A stretch of DNA of 64,000 nucleotides from Auricularia sp. M13 (lineage: Eukaryota > Basidiomycota > Agaricomycetes > Auriculariales > Auriculariaceae). A model generated the notes under the pieces. That model was not told where the DNA came from. It did not search any database and saw only the letters and a list, made by a program, of their open reading frames with translations. The position numbers and the translations under genes were made by a program. Where the stretch lies: positions 3,348,001 to 3,412,000 of the forward strand of contig CM073193.1 of NCBI GenBank assembly GCA_037042915.1, in the 5' to 3' direction. Positions 42,896 to 52,372 of the stretch are shown in pieces (position 1 is the first letter of the stretch; every line of letters begins with the position of its first letter).

Positions 42896-44321
42896 GGGGG
42901 CACGTGCGGTCATTGGGACAAAGGACAGCACGTTACTATAGAGTCATCTAGTGGTTCTTTTTCACCTGTTCTCACCACGGTGTTGGAATCTGTCAGTGCA
43001 ATCACACGATTTGCCAGTGGGATTGAATCATCAGGATTGACAACCGGCATGCGTTTAATGGCACCGGCATATGATGCGACTGTGCCTAGCATTCAATGAC
43101 AAATGAGGCTCGTGGCACTTCGTCTAAATTACCTTTCTGGGCAGTGTGGCTCAGTGAAACACATATCTCCGCAGCACCTGCTGACTAGTATGATTTGTTC
43201 TCACGTGAGTCATGAATCTCCACAGTTGTGCCTTACAAATGAGTATAAAGAGGAAGGTGTGCTCTTCGAGCCTTTAGTATACACTCCATCACACTCATCT
43301 TACAATCGTCCTTGTGCTGTCATCATATACTAGCACTATGTGTTGCTTCGTGTCACTCATGGTTCGATATACGTGCACACACAAATATCCAATCGATACA
43401 CATCTTGTCTGTATAATTTCTACACTGTATTACAACTGAGAACTAACCGTTTGAACACAGTTTGACTGTGGGGTTCGATTCTGTGTCTTCAGCAAATTCC
43501 ATCGGGGGTGTGGTCAATGTACGAACAGATGCACCGGTGTTGTAGAATCGAGGAAATCTCCTACCGCTCTGTTGATAGACTCTGTGGTCTGTGTATTGCT
43601 CAGATTGAGGCCTGGGCAGAGCAAAGCATGGACACCGTGTTCAATCCTGTAAATGGTGTGTCACTTAATTAGTAGTTGGCCGACGTCCTAGCCTCACCTT
43701 TTCGTTCGCTCGATTTTACTACCTTATTCACATGTCCATGAACTGCAATGCTAATTAACAAACAAGTGTCCCAGCTCTACCGCACGTGGGCGTGATCAAA
43801 CATAATACCTAAGGTTACAATGTTTCGATTGTGCTATCAAAGTGTTGATGGCAGTCAGAGGTAGACACCAAGTCTACATTGACCGGTCAGGGTGGAAAAT
43901 GAAACTTCTACTGTACGCATAACAGATGAGTATGGGATAGACAATTGAACGGATGTTTCAACGTATGTCTTTTGAGAGAGCTTAAGCATTACTTGGTCAT
44001 GTGATGTTGGGTCAAGGTGAGGAATAAAGCATTACTGGCTAGGACAGCTGTGTGATCTACAAATAGATGTACAGCGTAGAACTAGGTCCATGGCATAGCA
44101 TGTCCAGCCACCGTCTATAATAATCCATCTAGGCACGTCCCACCAACATCTCAGCCTTCATCCATCTTACATGTAGTAGTGCATCAGGTCTACTCGCTCG
44201 TCGATAATGATCTGATTAGACCTATCACCTCAACCTCTCAGTCTTATCAGTCCCCAATGTACAGGTCATGTGATGAACTGCTTCCACTACAAGTCCCTTC
44301 AATTATAGAACGAAACTTCAC
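42896..44321. other. Non-coding region beside the Helitron
   Basis: About 1.4 kb, AT-rich, with no supported gene. It lies on the 3' side of the minus-strand Helitron and should contain its 3' terminus (CTRR preceded by a hairpin, if intact). I could not identify that terminus by eye. Confidence 0.4.
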
Positions 44322-45311
44322 TCAGTATGGCACTCGGGTGTAAATTACAAATGTCAACATAAACTCGGTTCCATCCATGACTGTCTTCGACGACATGGCC
44401 GGTACGATGCGATCGACATTGTCGCATTCTAAAATACCACGGCCTCCGTTATGCATGCCGTCATGAAACCACATTCGGCGGGCTGCATCGATATGACACA
44501 TGACATAATGAAACCTGCCATGGTAATGTGCACTCTGTAATTGCCACTTGAGGTCCTTAGATTCTATGAAAGGAGGTACCAATACACTGTTGTCGTTTTG
44601 ATGTACGTAGATGGGGACAACAGCTGGCCCACTCACAATCACAACATCGACAGCAGAGTATGGAACACAACATTTGGAGCGACGCGTTGTACGCAATAGC
44701 GTATTGAGAATCTGCTCTGTAAGGTCCTTGGTGTTGGGCAAAAACAAAACACTCAAAGGCACACTGAACGGCGCAGTGCATTTTTGACACACATGGCATT
44801 TCATTCGAACAACCCATGGAATCGTGGTCGAGTCCAAAGTGACACGAGCCACATCAGCAAGACTGGTGCCATTTGGTCCATCTGGAAAGTACATGGGCTG
44901 CAGAGAGTGCGATACATGTCTGATCATGTCACGGGCCCCTTCAAGTGTTTGTTCATTGGCAGAAATTTTTACAAATTCTGCAAACAATATTGATGATATG
45001 TAATTGGCGCCTTGTAAAAACCGTCCGATCCCTGTGGGATCAAGAAGCCAAGCATGATACAATGAACCGAAAAGGGAATCATATGCACAGCTCCAATTCC
45101 GTGAATCCCATTTTAAACCGACTGGACCTGGGCCTTGGTGACGACCAGACAGAGCAGACGCAATACGTTTTGATGGAGGATCTGTCTGTGTATCGTGCAG
45201 TGCTCTTTTTCGTTTTTTGCTTGGTGTTATCTCTTCGTTATCTGGAAATTCGAAGTTTCTAAAAAGCATGGAACGAGCATAACGAACGTCCCAGTCTAGG
45301 TGCTTTTGCAT
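44322..45311 (-). CDS. Helitron-linked USP-like cysteine protease domain
   Basis: This ORF of 329 codons lies directly after the PIF1 helicase. Residues ~68-85 read KWDSRNWSCAYDSLFGSL, a Cys box like those of ubiquitin-specific proteases and other papain-fold peptidases (Cys75). A CHVCQKC motif at ~172-178 and a CC pair at ~214 could form a zinc finger, as in USP finger domains. Residues ~262-285 read HYHGRFHYVMCHIDAARRMW, a plausible His box. The N-terminus has a basic KKRKR stretch. It overlaps the helicase ORF by 16 bases; one extra A in the run at 45304-45307 would fuse the two, so it was probably the C-terminal domain of one polyprotein. A deubiquitinase-like role is inference only. Confidence 0.65.
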   Translation of the reverse strand: MQKHLDWDVRYARSMLFRNFEFPDNEEITPSKKRKRALHDTQTDPPSKRIASALSGRHQGPGPVGLKWDSRNWSCAYDSLFGSLYHAWLLDPTGIGRFLQGANYISSILFAEFVKISANEQTLEGARDMIRHVSHSLQPMYFPDGPNGTSLADVARVTLDSTTIPWVVRMKCHVCQKCTAPFSVPLSVLFLPNTKDLTEQILNTLLRTTRRSKCCVPYSAVDVVIVSGPAVVPIYVHQNDNSVLVPPFIESKDLKWQLQSAHYHGRFHYVMCHIDAARRMWFHDGMHNGGRGILECDNVDRIVPAMSSKTVMDGTEFMLTFVIYTRVPY

Positions 45312-47512
45312 ATTCGGGGCTTGTAGGAAATACCGCGGCTTTCCATATACTGTGCAATGCGTGTATATCGCAGTGGAGATGTCACACAGTCAGGCAACTG
45401 ATTGTTAAACTGGAGTCGAGTAATATCATCCAATATTTCAATGTCACGGAATTCTGACAGTAGGTCATTGCTAAGCCCTCCTTGAATATGGGATGCATGG
45501 AATCCCTGCAAAATCAGGGTATACTGAGCAAATGCACTACGAGATAGGGCAGTGTAATATGCCTGGTGGCCCCGAAGATTGAACAAATCCACAACATTGT
45601 TGACACGTGTTTTCCCCTGACTTCCATAGTCGGTCATTGCAAAGTTCGGAAGTACATGCACTTGCTTTCGCCGTATGGTAAGATAGGTATCATCAGGTAA
45701 GATGCAGTTTGTGGTCGCTTCATCTGCGCACAATGGAACAACGTTAGCTGGCAGGCCATCTAACTGAACATTCAAAGTGCCATTGGTGAGCTGCACAAAC
45801 AAAACATCAAGAGTCCGTTTACCACCTGATGTTCGGCTAGATTGCCAGTCTACAACAATGCCCTCCCCACCATTGGTAACACCACATTCTGTGGCTATAT
45901 TCTTTTTAATTATCACGGGCATACCTTTGCAGATGCGGAGCACACCAGGTACATTATCGGAATCATAGTGTGGTAATTCCCATAAAACATTTCGCAAGCG
46001 TTCTGAAATCTCCGCACGCCATTGCTTACGACCCCGTTTCCTGGGGCCCGTAGCATTATCGTCACCTTCGCCAATCTTATCGACTGAATAGAAGTCGTGT
46101 AAAGACTCGCCCATATCACGTGCAAATTTTTCACATCCTAGCGAATTGATTGCGTCTCGATGGGCATTCACACCGGTAATCACAGAGACGTGCCTGAACC
46201 TCTCATCTTCCAGTGGAGATCTGTCTTTTGATGGGTCAACAACCATGGTTTTCAGGAACGCAACGTCAGCCTGGTCACATTTTTTGAATCGCATATTCAT
46301 GAGCGCTGCACGGAAGCGGATATCGTCGTCGCTCATTTCTCGCTGCCTCATATTTTCCCTCAGGACTACTACGGTAACAACCTGTAGCCACAAGGCTTTA
46401 CCGATAGCACAGCGCTGGTTATATCCGTCAGACCCGCGATCACCAACCTTTGTATTGTACAGTGTGGCGCCTAATACTGGTGGTAGTTGTGCAAAATCAC
46501 CAGCAAAGATAACGTTGAACCCACCGTATGCTTCAGTGCGTGCATTGTGTATCATGCTGAGCCGTTCAGATATAATCTTCATGTCTGAGCAGGAGATCAT
46601 CGAGACTTCATCAATGAATATATACTTCACACGCGAGAGGGCAGCCCGCATGTCAGCTTTCATCGTTCGTTGTCCGGTACTTTTGGTATTTAAACCTAAT
46701 GCAGAATGGTAAGTATGGCCACCGATATTTGCGGCTGCTGTCCCTGTAGGAGCCAGTAAAAGTAGACAGCTACCGGCGTTCAATCGCTCAAAGAATGAAG
46801 ACAACGCATGGATAACTCTGGATTTGCCAGTCCCAGCCATACCAGCCAAATACATCCGCAGAAGATCTAGCAAACCGCAAAGATAATGGTGTGCAACAAT
46901 CAAGAAGGCCCGTTGTTGTTCGGGGTTCAGTTTGAATTCCGTGATCACATGGGCCACAAGCTCGCTTGGGAGCATAGTTCCGGTGTCAATGACACATTTA
47001 GTATTCAGAGAATTGAGATAGGCCTGATCGACAATTCTAAATTTATAGGAAACTCGATGATCTGACGACTCCCTGAGTTCTGCAGAATCCTGTTGAAAAT
47101 ATGTGGAGACTATGGATCTTGCAAATTTCGCCATCTGAAGTAGTTTTGTCCAGAATGCCACAGACTGTGATGCTATTCTGAACAATCCAAGATCCATAGT
47201 GACGTCACCGTGATCACGTGGCTTCAGCCATCCCCTTGATTTTAGTATCCGGATCATTTCCGCGGCACGGTGCATTGTTTTTGCACGCTTGGGGCCAACG
47301 ACAAAGTCGTCGTTGTCGTTCTGTGTATCATCTTGCTGACCCTCGATATTTCCAATGTAATTTTCATCCACATCTTCATCATCATCATCAGCAGCAACAG
47401 CATTTTTTTTACGTTGACTGTAATCATCCCGTTCATCCAAACATTCATATTTCAAGTTGAAGTTATCCATAATTTGTGCCTGCCGAGGAGAGAATCGACG
47501 AGTCGAATACAC
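45296..47512 (-). CDS. Helitron PIF1-family DNA helicase domain
   Basis: This ORF of 738 codons carries the superfamily 1B helicase motifs of PIF1. Walker A is LAGMAGTGKSRVIHAL (~residues 222-237), motif Ia is LLAPTGTAAANIGG, Walker B is KYIFIDEVSMIS, then VIFAGDFAQLPPV, the later motif VRENMRQ-like LRENMRQREM, and the C-terminal YGSQGKT with SRSAFAQYTLIL. The N-terminal 150 residues contain NFNLKYECLDERDDYSQRKK, the usual link between Rep and helicase in fungal Helitrons, and a poly-Asp stretch. The true coding sequence continues from the Rep ORF: WERVFD in that frame runs into RFSPRQAQIMDNF here, a change of frame at about 47480. Confidence 0.92.
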   Translation of the reverse strand: MYSTRRFSPRQAQIMDNFNLKYECLDERDDYSQRKKNAVAADDDDEDVDENYIGNIEGQQDDTQNDNDDFVVGPKRAKTMHRAAEMIRILKSRGWLKPRDHGDVTMDLGLFRIASQSVAFWTKLLQMAKFARSIVSTYFQQDSAELRESSDHRVSYKFRIVDQAYLNSLNTKCVIDTGTMLPSELVAHVITEFKLNPEQQRAFLIVAHHYLCGLLDLLRMYLAGMAGTGKSRVIHALSSFFERLNAGSCLLLLAPTGTAAANIGGHTYHSALGLNTKSTGQRTMKADMRAALSRVKYIFIDEVSMISCSDMKIISERLSMIHNARTEAYGGFNVIFAGDFAQLPPVLGATLYNTKVGDRGSDGYNQRCAIGKALWLQVVTVVVLRENMRQREMSDDDIRFRAALMNMRFKKCDQADVAFLKTMVVDPSKDRSPLEDERFRHVSVITGVNAHRDAINSLGCEKFARDMGESLHDFYSVDKIGEGDDNATGPRKRGRKQWRAEISERLRNVLWELPHYDSDNVPGVLRICKGMPVIIKKNIATECGVTNGGEGIVVDWQSSRTSGGKRTLDVLFVQLTNGTLNVQLDGLPANVVPLCADEATTNCILPDDTYLTIRRKQVHVLPNFAMTDYGSQGKTRVNNVVDLFNLRGHQAYYTALSRSAFAQYTLILQGFHASHIQGGLSNDLLSEFRDIEILDDITRLQFNNQLPDCVTSPLRYTRIAQYMESRGISYKPRICKST

Positions 47513-50285
47513 GTTCCCAAGATTCAGTTCGTTTTTTTAGGTCCTGTCCCGTCCTCCAAGGCTTGAACAACGTCAACATTGTACAGCAGTAGAAGTCCCG
47601 ATCTCCAGCATCGCGCCTAGGGATCGGCCCCCCAATGAAATTTGGAACAATGTTTGCACATTGATTGTCTAGATATACAAAATGAGACTCTTCCTGGGAA
47701 TGACCTGGCATAAATCTGTAGCTGGTGCAGTCTTCAACACCTTCGCCCATCTCTAGCGTAATGCGGATGGGCCCTGGGTCATTCATGGGTCTATGGTTAG
47801 AAAGTCGTTTCGTTTTGGAATACAGTCTGATCCAGTCGTATAGACAATATGCTGCATGCTCCACAGGCCTCAACATGTAATCCTGAACGGGCGAGAGAGC
47901 AATCAAGTTGACACTCTCTATGTTCTTTTGATCACGCGCTATCACAATATTATAATCAGCAATAGCGTCCAGTTCGAGGTCATTGTGCTCATCAGGTAGA
48001 GTCTCTGAGAATGAGGACAACACCTCAGATACAAAACCACGCCAGTAGATAGCTTTGAACTCATGACTTTTGTAATGATCAGGAAGATCAAGCAAGTATG
48101 ATGCGGCCATGGGCGCCCCAATTTCAGTTTTGGACGTGAAGCTGTTGATGATTCCAGTGACAAGTTTGCGTTTATTATCACTCGCAATGTTTCCGGATCC
48201 TTTCAGTGCGGCATGACGAAGCAGCTGGGATCTGATAAGATAAAACATCCCTGGAGTTTTCAAACCAACTTTCGTGATGTAATCACTTGCATATGCAATG
48301 ACTGCTTTAATGGCTGTCCCACTGAGCAAGCACGTCACATCGGTATTACAGCGCAGCAGATACGTTAACACCGGATTAATAGTATTCATGCGCTTCTCAT
48401 CCTGCCTAACGTGGATGTAACCAGTCTCATCTACATGAGTCTCCTTCACCAGTTTGCGGGGGAACCGCCGCTTACACTTGGACTGTAGGTCAAGACAGCG
48501 CTTGTCACATCTGTGCATGTTAGTTCTACACAATAAATCATTCACTGTGGCACGGAAGTGTTTTGTCCAGTCTTCCACCGCTGAACTGCATTGCGGTAAT
48601 ACATCCATTGGCAGAATATAATCAGGGTTTTGGGTCTGTGTCCTTTGAGCCAGTATGGCTTCATCTTTGGTGGAGTCGATCAATCGTCCTTGGTGACAGC
48701 TGTCTAAGTAAGCCATCATTTGCTTCTGGAATGTGGAATCTGGGTCCAATAAACGTTTTTTAATCTCTTCTGGGGAGAGTGCATATTTTAACCACAGTAA
48801 CAGATGTAGGTGTAATGTCAGGCGTCCCTGTTGCTCGACAGTTCCATAAAAGGCATTAGTTATTCCGAATAAGCCGGGTTCGTCTTTTTCCCAGCGAAGA
48901 ATTTCCTCCAAAAACAGAGCCACGATAAAATGGAAAAAGCGTGCACTTGCTATGGGATTGTTCGCAATCAAGCGCCATTTGTCATCGTCTGACAGAAGAC
49001 TTATCTTTTGTTCATCAAATTTTTTGTCAGTGCCTGCAAAATATAGACATAAAGGGTGGTGAATATCGGCAGGCGCAAATGTAATGAACCACGTCGGGGC
49101 CCCCATGTAGGATAGCAGTGACCATAGCTCATTGCGCTGATATTTCTTGGCTGTGACTGATCCCGGTACATGCCCGTTGACCATGTCCAGTTCACTGATA
49201 ATCCTAAAGCACTTCTTTTCAGTCTCAGTAACAGGTTTCCAGCGCGGATCAGCCTTCAATCTATCTGCTAATTCACCAAAAACAGATTCATCTATGCTGC
49301 TGACCACTTCGGCCAAGCGTTTAAACTTGCTCTTTGTGCTCAAGAATGCCCCGGCTGCACTACCCTTTACAATCTGCTCCTGATTGAATGCAATGAGCGC
49401 AAATTCAGGGTCCATCTGAAAGCGCTTATCGTAGTACATGAGTAGGTGTTTCTTGTGAGCATGTTCGGACATTTCACCCTCAACAAGATCATTACATATC
49501 CCACCCAATCCATATGGAAAGAGCCAGGGAAACATCTTTGGAAATAGATCACTATTGTGCCAGAGAGTTTCGGGTTGCGCTCCATGTGGCACAGCGAGAG
49601 ATTTCCCATTGATCATATGCTTTGCTGCGATTGCGGTGATGGCATGATAGTTGTCTGCAGTGACAGCATCAAATGCTACCCCTGACACAGAAAAGGGACA
49701 CGAGCCGCTAGACACTCCAACTTCGGTATCATTGTCATGGACAGCACGTGCTTCGCTGGGGATGTTACTTTCATCGTTTGCATATGAGAAAACCTCGGGG
49801 ACCACCCCGTCCTCGTAAGACTCCATATTGTGTCGCGAAACTTCAATGTCATGGTAATGGTGGTTGTTCACTTTCAGCCAATTTAAAGCTGCCATGACCC
49901 TATTCCGACTGACTACAAAGGGCAGCCGCTTCTTGTCTTCGTCCAACGGCCGTGCTGCTCCTGTGAAAACAATCGACAGCAGTTCATCCAATTCATCCCG
50001 ATGGGGTGGAAGCACATCGTACAGCTTTGGGTATGGGTTTGGGTAGCAAATCATGTTGGCTATCAATTTATGAAGGCCAGAGACACCAATGCGAACAATG
50101 CATTTGTGTCGCCTGCACCGAGCCACTAACAGTTTTTCTGCAAATGTAAGTACCCGCAACACTTTGGGAACCTCGCCAATCCAAATGCCATTCGCCAATG
50201 CAAATTTAGGCATATGATTAACTCGCAATGAGACTGCACAAGTACAACATACTCCCCACAGCTCGTCTATCAGAACTGGTGTCAC
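47463..50285 (-). CDS. Helitron Rep (HUH nickase, Helitron_like_N) domain
   Basis: This ORF of 940 codons starts within a DUF6570-like region (WGVCCTCAVSLRVNHMPKFA, ALANGIWIGEVPKVLR). The Helitron_like_N domain spans about residues 280-500, with SYMGAPTWFITFAPADIHHP and LYFAGTDKKFDEQ. The metal-binding HUH motif is TLHLHLLLW (~490-498) and the Rep motif 3 with the nicking tyrosines is AYASDYITK (~664-672). The downstream family block is LLDLPDHYKSHEFKAIYWRG. The C-terminus FKPWRTGQDLKKRTESWERV leads to the helicase. All catalytic motifs look intact, although the frame is lost at both ends. Confidence 0.92.
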   Translation of the reverse strand: MTPVLIDELWGVCCTCAVSLRVNHMPKFALANGIWIGEVPKVLRVLTFAEKLLVARCRRHKCIVRIGVSGLHKLIANMICYPNPYPKLYDVLPPHRDELDELLSIVFTGAARPLDEDKKRLPFVVSRNRVMAALNWLKVNNHHYHDIEVSRHNMESYEDGVVPEVFSYANDESNIPSEARAVHDNDTEVGVSSGSCPFSVSGVAFDAVTADNYHAITAIAAKHMINGKSLAVPHGAQPETLWHNSDLFPKMFPWLFPYGLGGICNDLVEGEMSEHAHKKHLLMYYDKRFQMDPEFALIAFNQEQIVKGSAAGAFLSTKSKFKRLAEVVSSIDESVFGELADRLKADPRWKPVTETEKKCFRIISELDMVNGHVPGSVTAKKYQRNELWSLLSYMGAPTWFITFAPADIHHPLCLYFAGTDKKFDEQKISLLSDDDKWRLIANNPIASARFFHFIVALFLEEILRWEKDEPGLFGITNAFYGTVEQQGRLTLHLHLLLWLKYALSPEEIKKRLLDPDSTFQKQMMAYLDSCHQGRLIDSTKDEAILAQRTQTQNPDYILPMDVLPQCSSAVEDWTKHFRATVNDLLCRTNMHRCDKRCLDLQSKCKRRFPRKLVKETHVDETGYIHVRQDEKRMNTINPVLTYLLRCNTDVTCLLSGTAIKAVIAYASDYITKVGLKTPGMFYLIRSQLLRHAALKGSGNIASDNKRKLVTGIINSFTSKTEIGAPMAASYLLDLPDHYKSHEFKAIYWRGFVSEVLSSFSETLPDEHNDLELDAIADYNIVIARDQKNIESVNLIALSPVQDYMLRPVEHAAYCLYDWIRLYSKTKRLSNHRPMNDPGPIRITLEMGEGVEDCTSYRFMPGHSQEESHFVYLDNQCANIVPNFIGGPIPRRDAGDRDFYCCTMLTLFKPWRTGQDLKKRTESWERVFDSSILSSAGTNYG

Positions 50286-51819
50286 CTGGAACGCAGTATG
50301 TCCCCGAAGACCCCTTTACACGTTCTGTCGCGGTGACCTCAGGGCGACATAACACAGTGTTTATTTCATCTGTCAGCTTATCCTTAGGTATCAAATCTCT
50401 GGCTGGTGTTAGGTATCCACATACTGCGCACCCCTCCTCCTCAACCACCTGGGGTGCACACTTCTTGCATACGCTATCGATCAGTTTTGTGATGAAACTG
50501 GCATCTGGGGGCTGTGGCGGGAACTCGGCCTTCTCGAGAAATAACGGTTCGCTGCATTGAAGCAATGTAATTAACGAGCTACATTTTGCGTTACACTCGT
50601 GCATTTTCAGAGCTTGTACTATATCAGGTGTTGAAGATTCTATAATTCCATGCATAAGGGCAATTTCTCTTTTCTGCCGAGCAAACACATTGTCTGCTAG
50701 TACCGTCAGCGGAATCTTGCAGGGAACGAGGTCCTTGGCCACATACCTTGATAAATACTTGGGGTCAAATTCAACGTGATTACAGTACCGGTATTTGGCA
50801 CTTGGCTTGAGGCTGGTTGAATACTCTGAGAAAGCCAACACGAGTCGGGGGGCCACATATGCCGACGTGACAGGTAAATCTTCAGCGGTATTCTTGTCAG
50901 TTAACGGAGAAAAAATTGCCCAGATATTTTGACACCTGTCATCGCAGATGTGATCAAATGCCATCTGCACTACGTCTCCCACCGATTTTTGACTATAACC
51001 CGTGGTGTCAAACACGTTATGCATTTCGCATGCTTTCCTCAGTGCAGCCCCGCGCAATCTGGTTGCTGCAACATCGAGAGGGACTTGAAGCGCAGTTTCG
51101 AACAGATGAATGCTATCAGAGCGCAGGTCTTTGTGACCTGTGAAATACCACCACTCGCTTGCGCATATTACACCCTGTATGAAGTCCGAGGACGCGAACC
51201 TAAGCAGCGCTGAGAAATGGAACACTCGCGCGTGCTTGACGGGCTCGGGCTGGCGACCACCGCCAACGCGGGTATACGAAGGAATAAAATCACGTGCAAG
51301 CTGAAACGGCTGCTCGAAACAGTCAGCACACTCTGGCAGCAACGATGTCCCTTGAACACCACGATTTTTTTGCACGAGCCCTCGCTTGAAGGCACACAAC
51401 CAGACCCCGTACAAGGTTGGGAACAGTTGGAAGCGATAACAAAACAGGATCCAGTGGAGCCACTGCCGTGCGAATCGACGCCGTCTCAATTTTCGAGGCA
51501 GTCGCAGAGCAGCCCAATGGTCAATGACGAAGGACACCCACAGTCGATGAATACCCGACAGCCTAGGCTGTTCGGATCGCGCGTCGGCTTCGGTCTCCTG
51601 GAACTGAATCGGCATACCATCTTCTTGAGCTATCTGTTGTTCGCGCAGTCGAGATCCGCTCGGGTGAACAGGTTTATATGCGGAACATATGTTGGGGGAG
51701 CGTAGCGGACACCATATAACGAACCAAGACAAAAACGCTACACGGCGTGTGTCAAAGCGTCTCACGACGCAGCTGTGAATCAATGGCATATGGTCGACGG
51801 AGCGCCGCCGCCGGGTCAT
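50218..51819 (-). CDS. Helitron N-terminal region with CxxC motifs
   Basis: This ORF of 533 codons precedes the Rep ORF. The last 300 residues look like the N-terminus of fungal Helitron proteins: VPLDVAATRLRGAALRKACE, HVEFDPKYLSRYVAKDLVPC, ALMHGIIESSTPDI and a cysteine-rich segment CKKCAPQVVEEEGCAVCGYL. The C-terminal SGTYCVPGD must switch frame into DELWGVCCTCA of the next ORF at about 50260. The first 200 residues are Arg/Trp/Phe-rich and look less protein-like, and the base composition there resembles the flanking DNA. The true start may therefore be nearer 51200. Confidence 0.7.
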   Translation of the reverse strand: MTRRRRSVDHMPLIHSCVVRRFDTRRVAFLSWFVIWCPLRSPNICSAYKPVHPSGSRLREQQIAQEDGMPIQFQETEADARSEQPRLSGIHRLWVSFVIDHWAALRLPRKLRRRRFARQWLHWILFCYRFQLFPTLYGVWLCAFKRGLVQKNRGVQGTSLLPECADCFEQPFQLARDFIPSYTRVGGGRQPEPVKHARVFHFSALLRFASSDFIQGVICASEWWYFTGHKDLRSDSIHLFETALQVPLDVAATRLRGAALRKACEMHNVFDTTGYSQKSVGDVVQMAFDHICDDRCQNIWAIFSPLTDKNTAEDLPVTSAYVAPRLVLAFSEYSTSLKPSAKYRYCNHVEFDPKYLSRYVAKDLVPCKIPLTVLADNVFARQKREIALMHGIIESSTPDIVQALKMHECNAKCSSLITLLQCSEPLFLEKAEFPPQPPDASFITKLIDSVCKKCAPQVVEEEGCAVCGYLTPARDLIPKDKLTDEINTVLCRPEVTATERVKGSSGTYCVPGDTSSDRRAVGSMLYLCSLIAS

Positions 51820-52372
51820 TAGATGACCGCGACAAGCTCAGCAGCATCACAAAGACGAATATGCATAGCTGCCACGAAGTGCGGCAGCGGCAGATGTTTG
51901 GGGAGAGCATGGGATAACGCGATCGATCGAGCGTTGGTAGGGCTTTGGGTGCAGTGTGATTGCGAGGCGAACACACGCCGCAGGCAGCGGGAAGTTTATA
52001 CAAGACGATGACTCAACGTGACTTGGTGCCATCGAGTCATCAAGCGGAACCGTCGAAAGCGCAGCTGAAGCGAGTCAGTACACGAATCGGTCGAGACCAT
52101 ATCCCGATGACTCACAGCGTACCGGGAGTAGCGAACACGACCGTGTAAAATAGGCTGGCGACATCCTCCACGAGACGTAGTGCTTATTTGTGTTGAATAG
52201 AGCATGCGAAACGTGCTTGACGCCAATCGAACCCGAGTGTTGCATCATCTTGACACGATCAAGCCGCTTGCCGCAAGACTGATGTGACGAATGGCACGCA
52301 TTGCTGTGGGACGTTGAGGCGCGTTAGATATGGAAGGCGCTATCACTTACGACGCACGGGTTGCTGCTACCG
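51820..52372. other. No gene seen
   Basis: About 550 bases between the Helitron coding unit and the carrier pseudogene. Only short, non-coding-like ORFs are present. The 5' end of the Helitron should lie near here. Confidence 0.45.

Larger units (their letters stand above)
44322..51819 (-). mobile_element. Helitron rolling-circle transposon, autonomous type, frame-broken
   Basis: Four overlapping minus-strand ORFs form one coding unit in the order DUF6570-like N-terminal part, HUH Rep, PIF1 helicase and USP-like cysteine protease. The Rep and helicase together are diagnostic of Helitrons, which transpose by rolling-circle replication and insert between A and T without target-site duplication. 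Neighbouring ORFs overlap by 68, 50 and 16 bases in different frames, so the frame is lost three times. The element is AT-richer than both flanks. Terminal sequences were not identified, so the given limits are those of the coding unit and not of the element. The N-terminal 600 bases (51200-51819) are compositionally like the flank. Confidence 0.9.

Noticed and set aside
43460-43490. tRNA B-box-like GGTTCGATTC
   Set aside because: No matching A box, acceptor stem or cloverleaf could be drawn around it.
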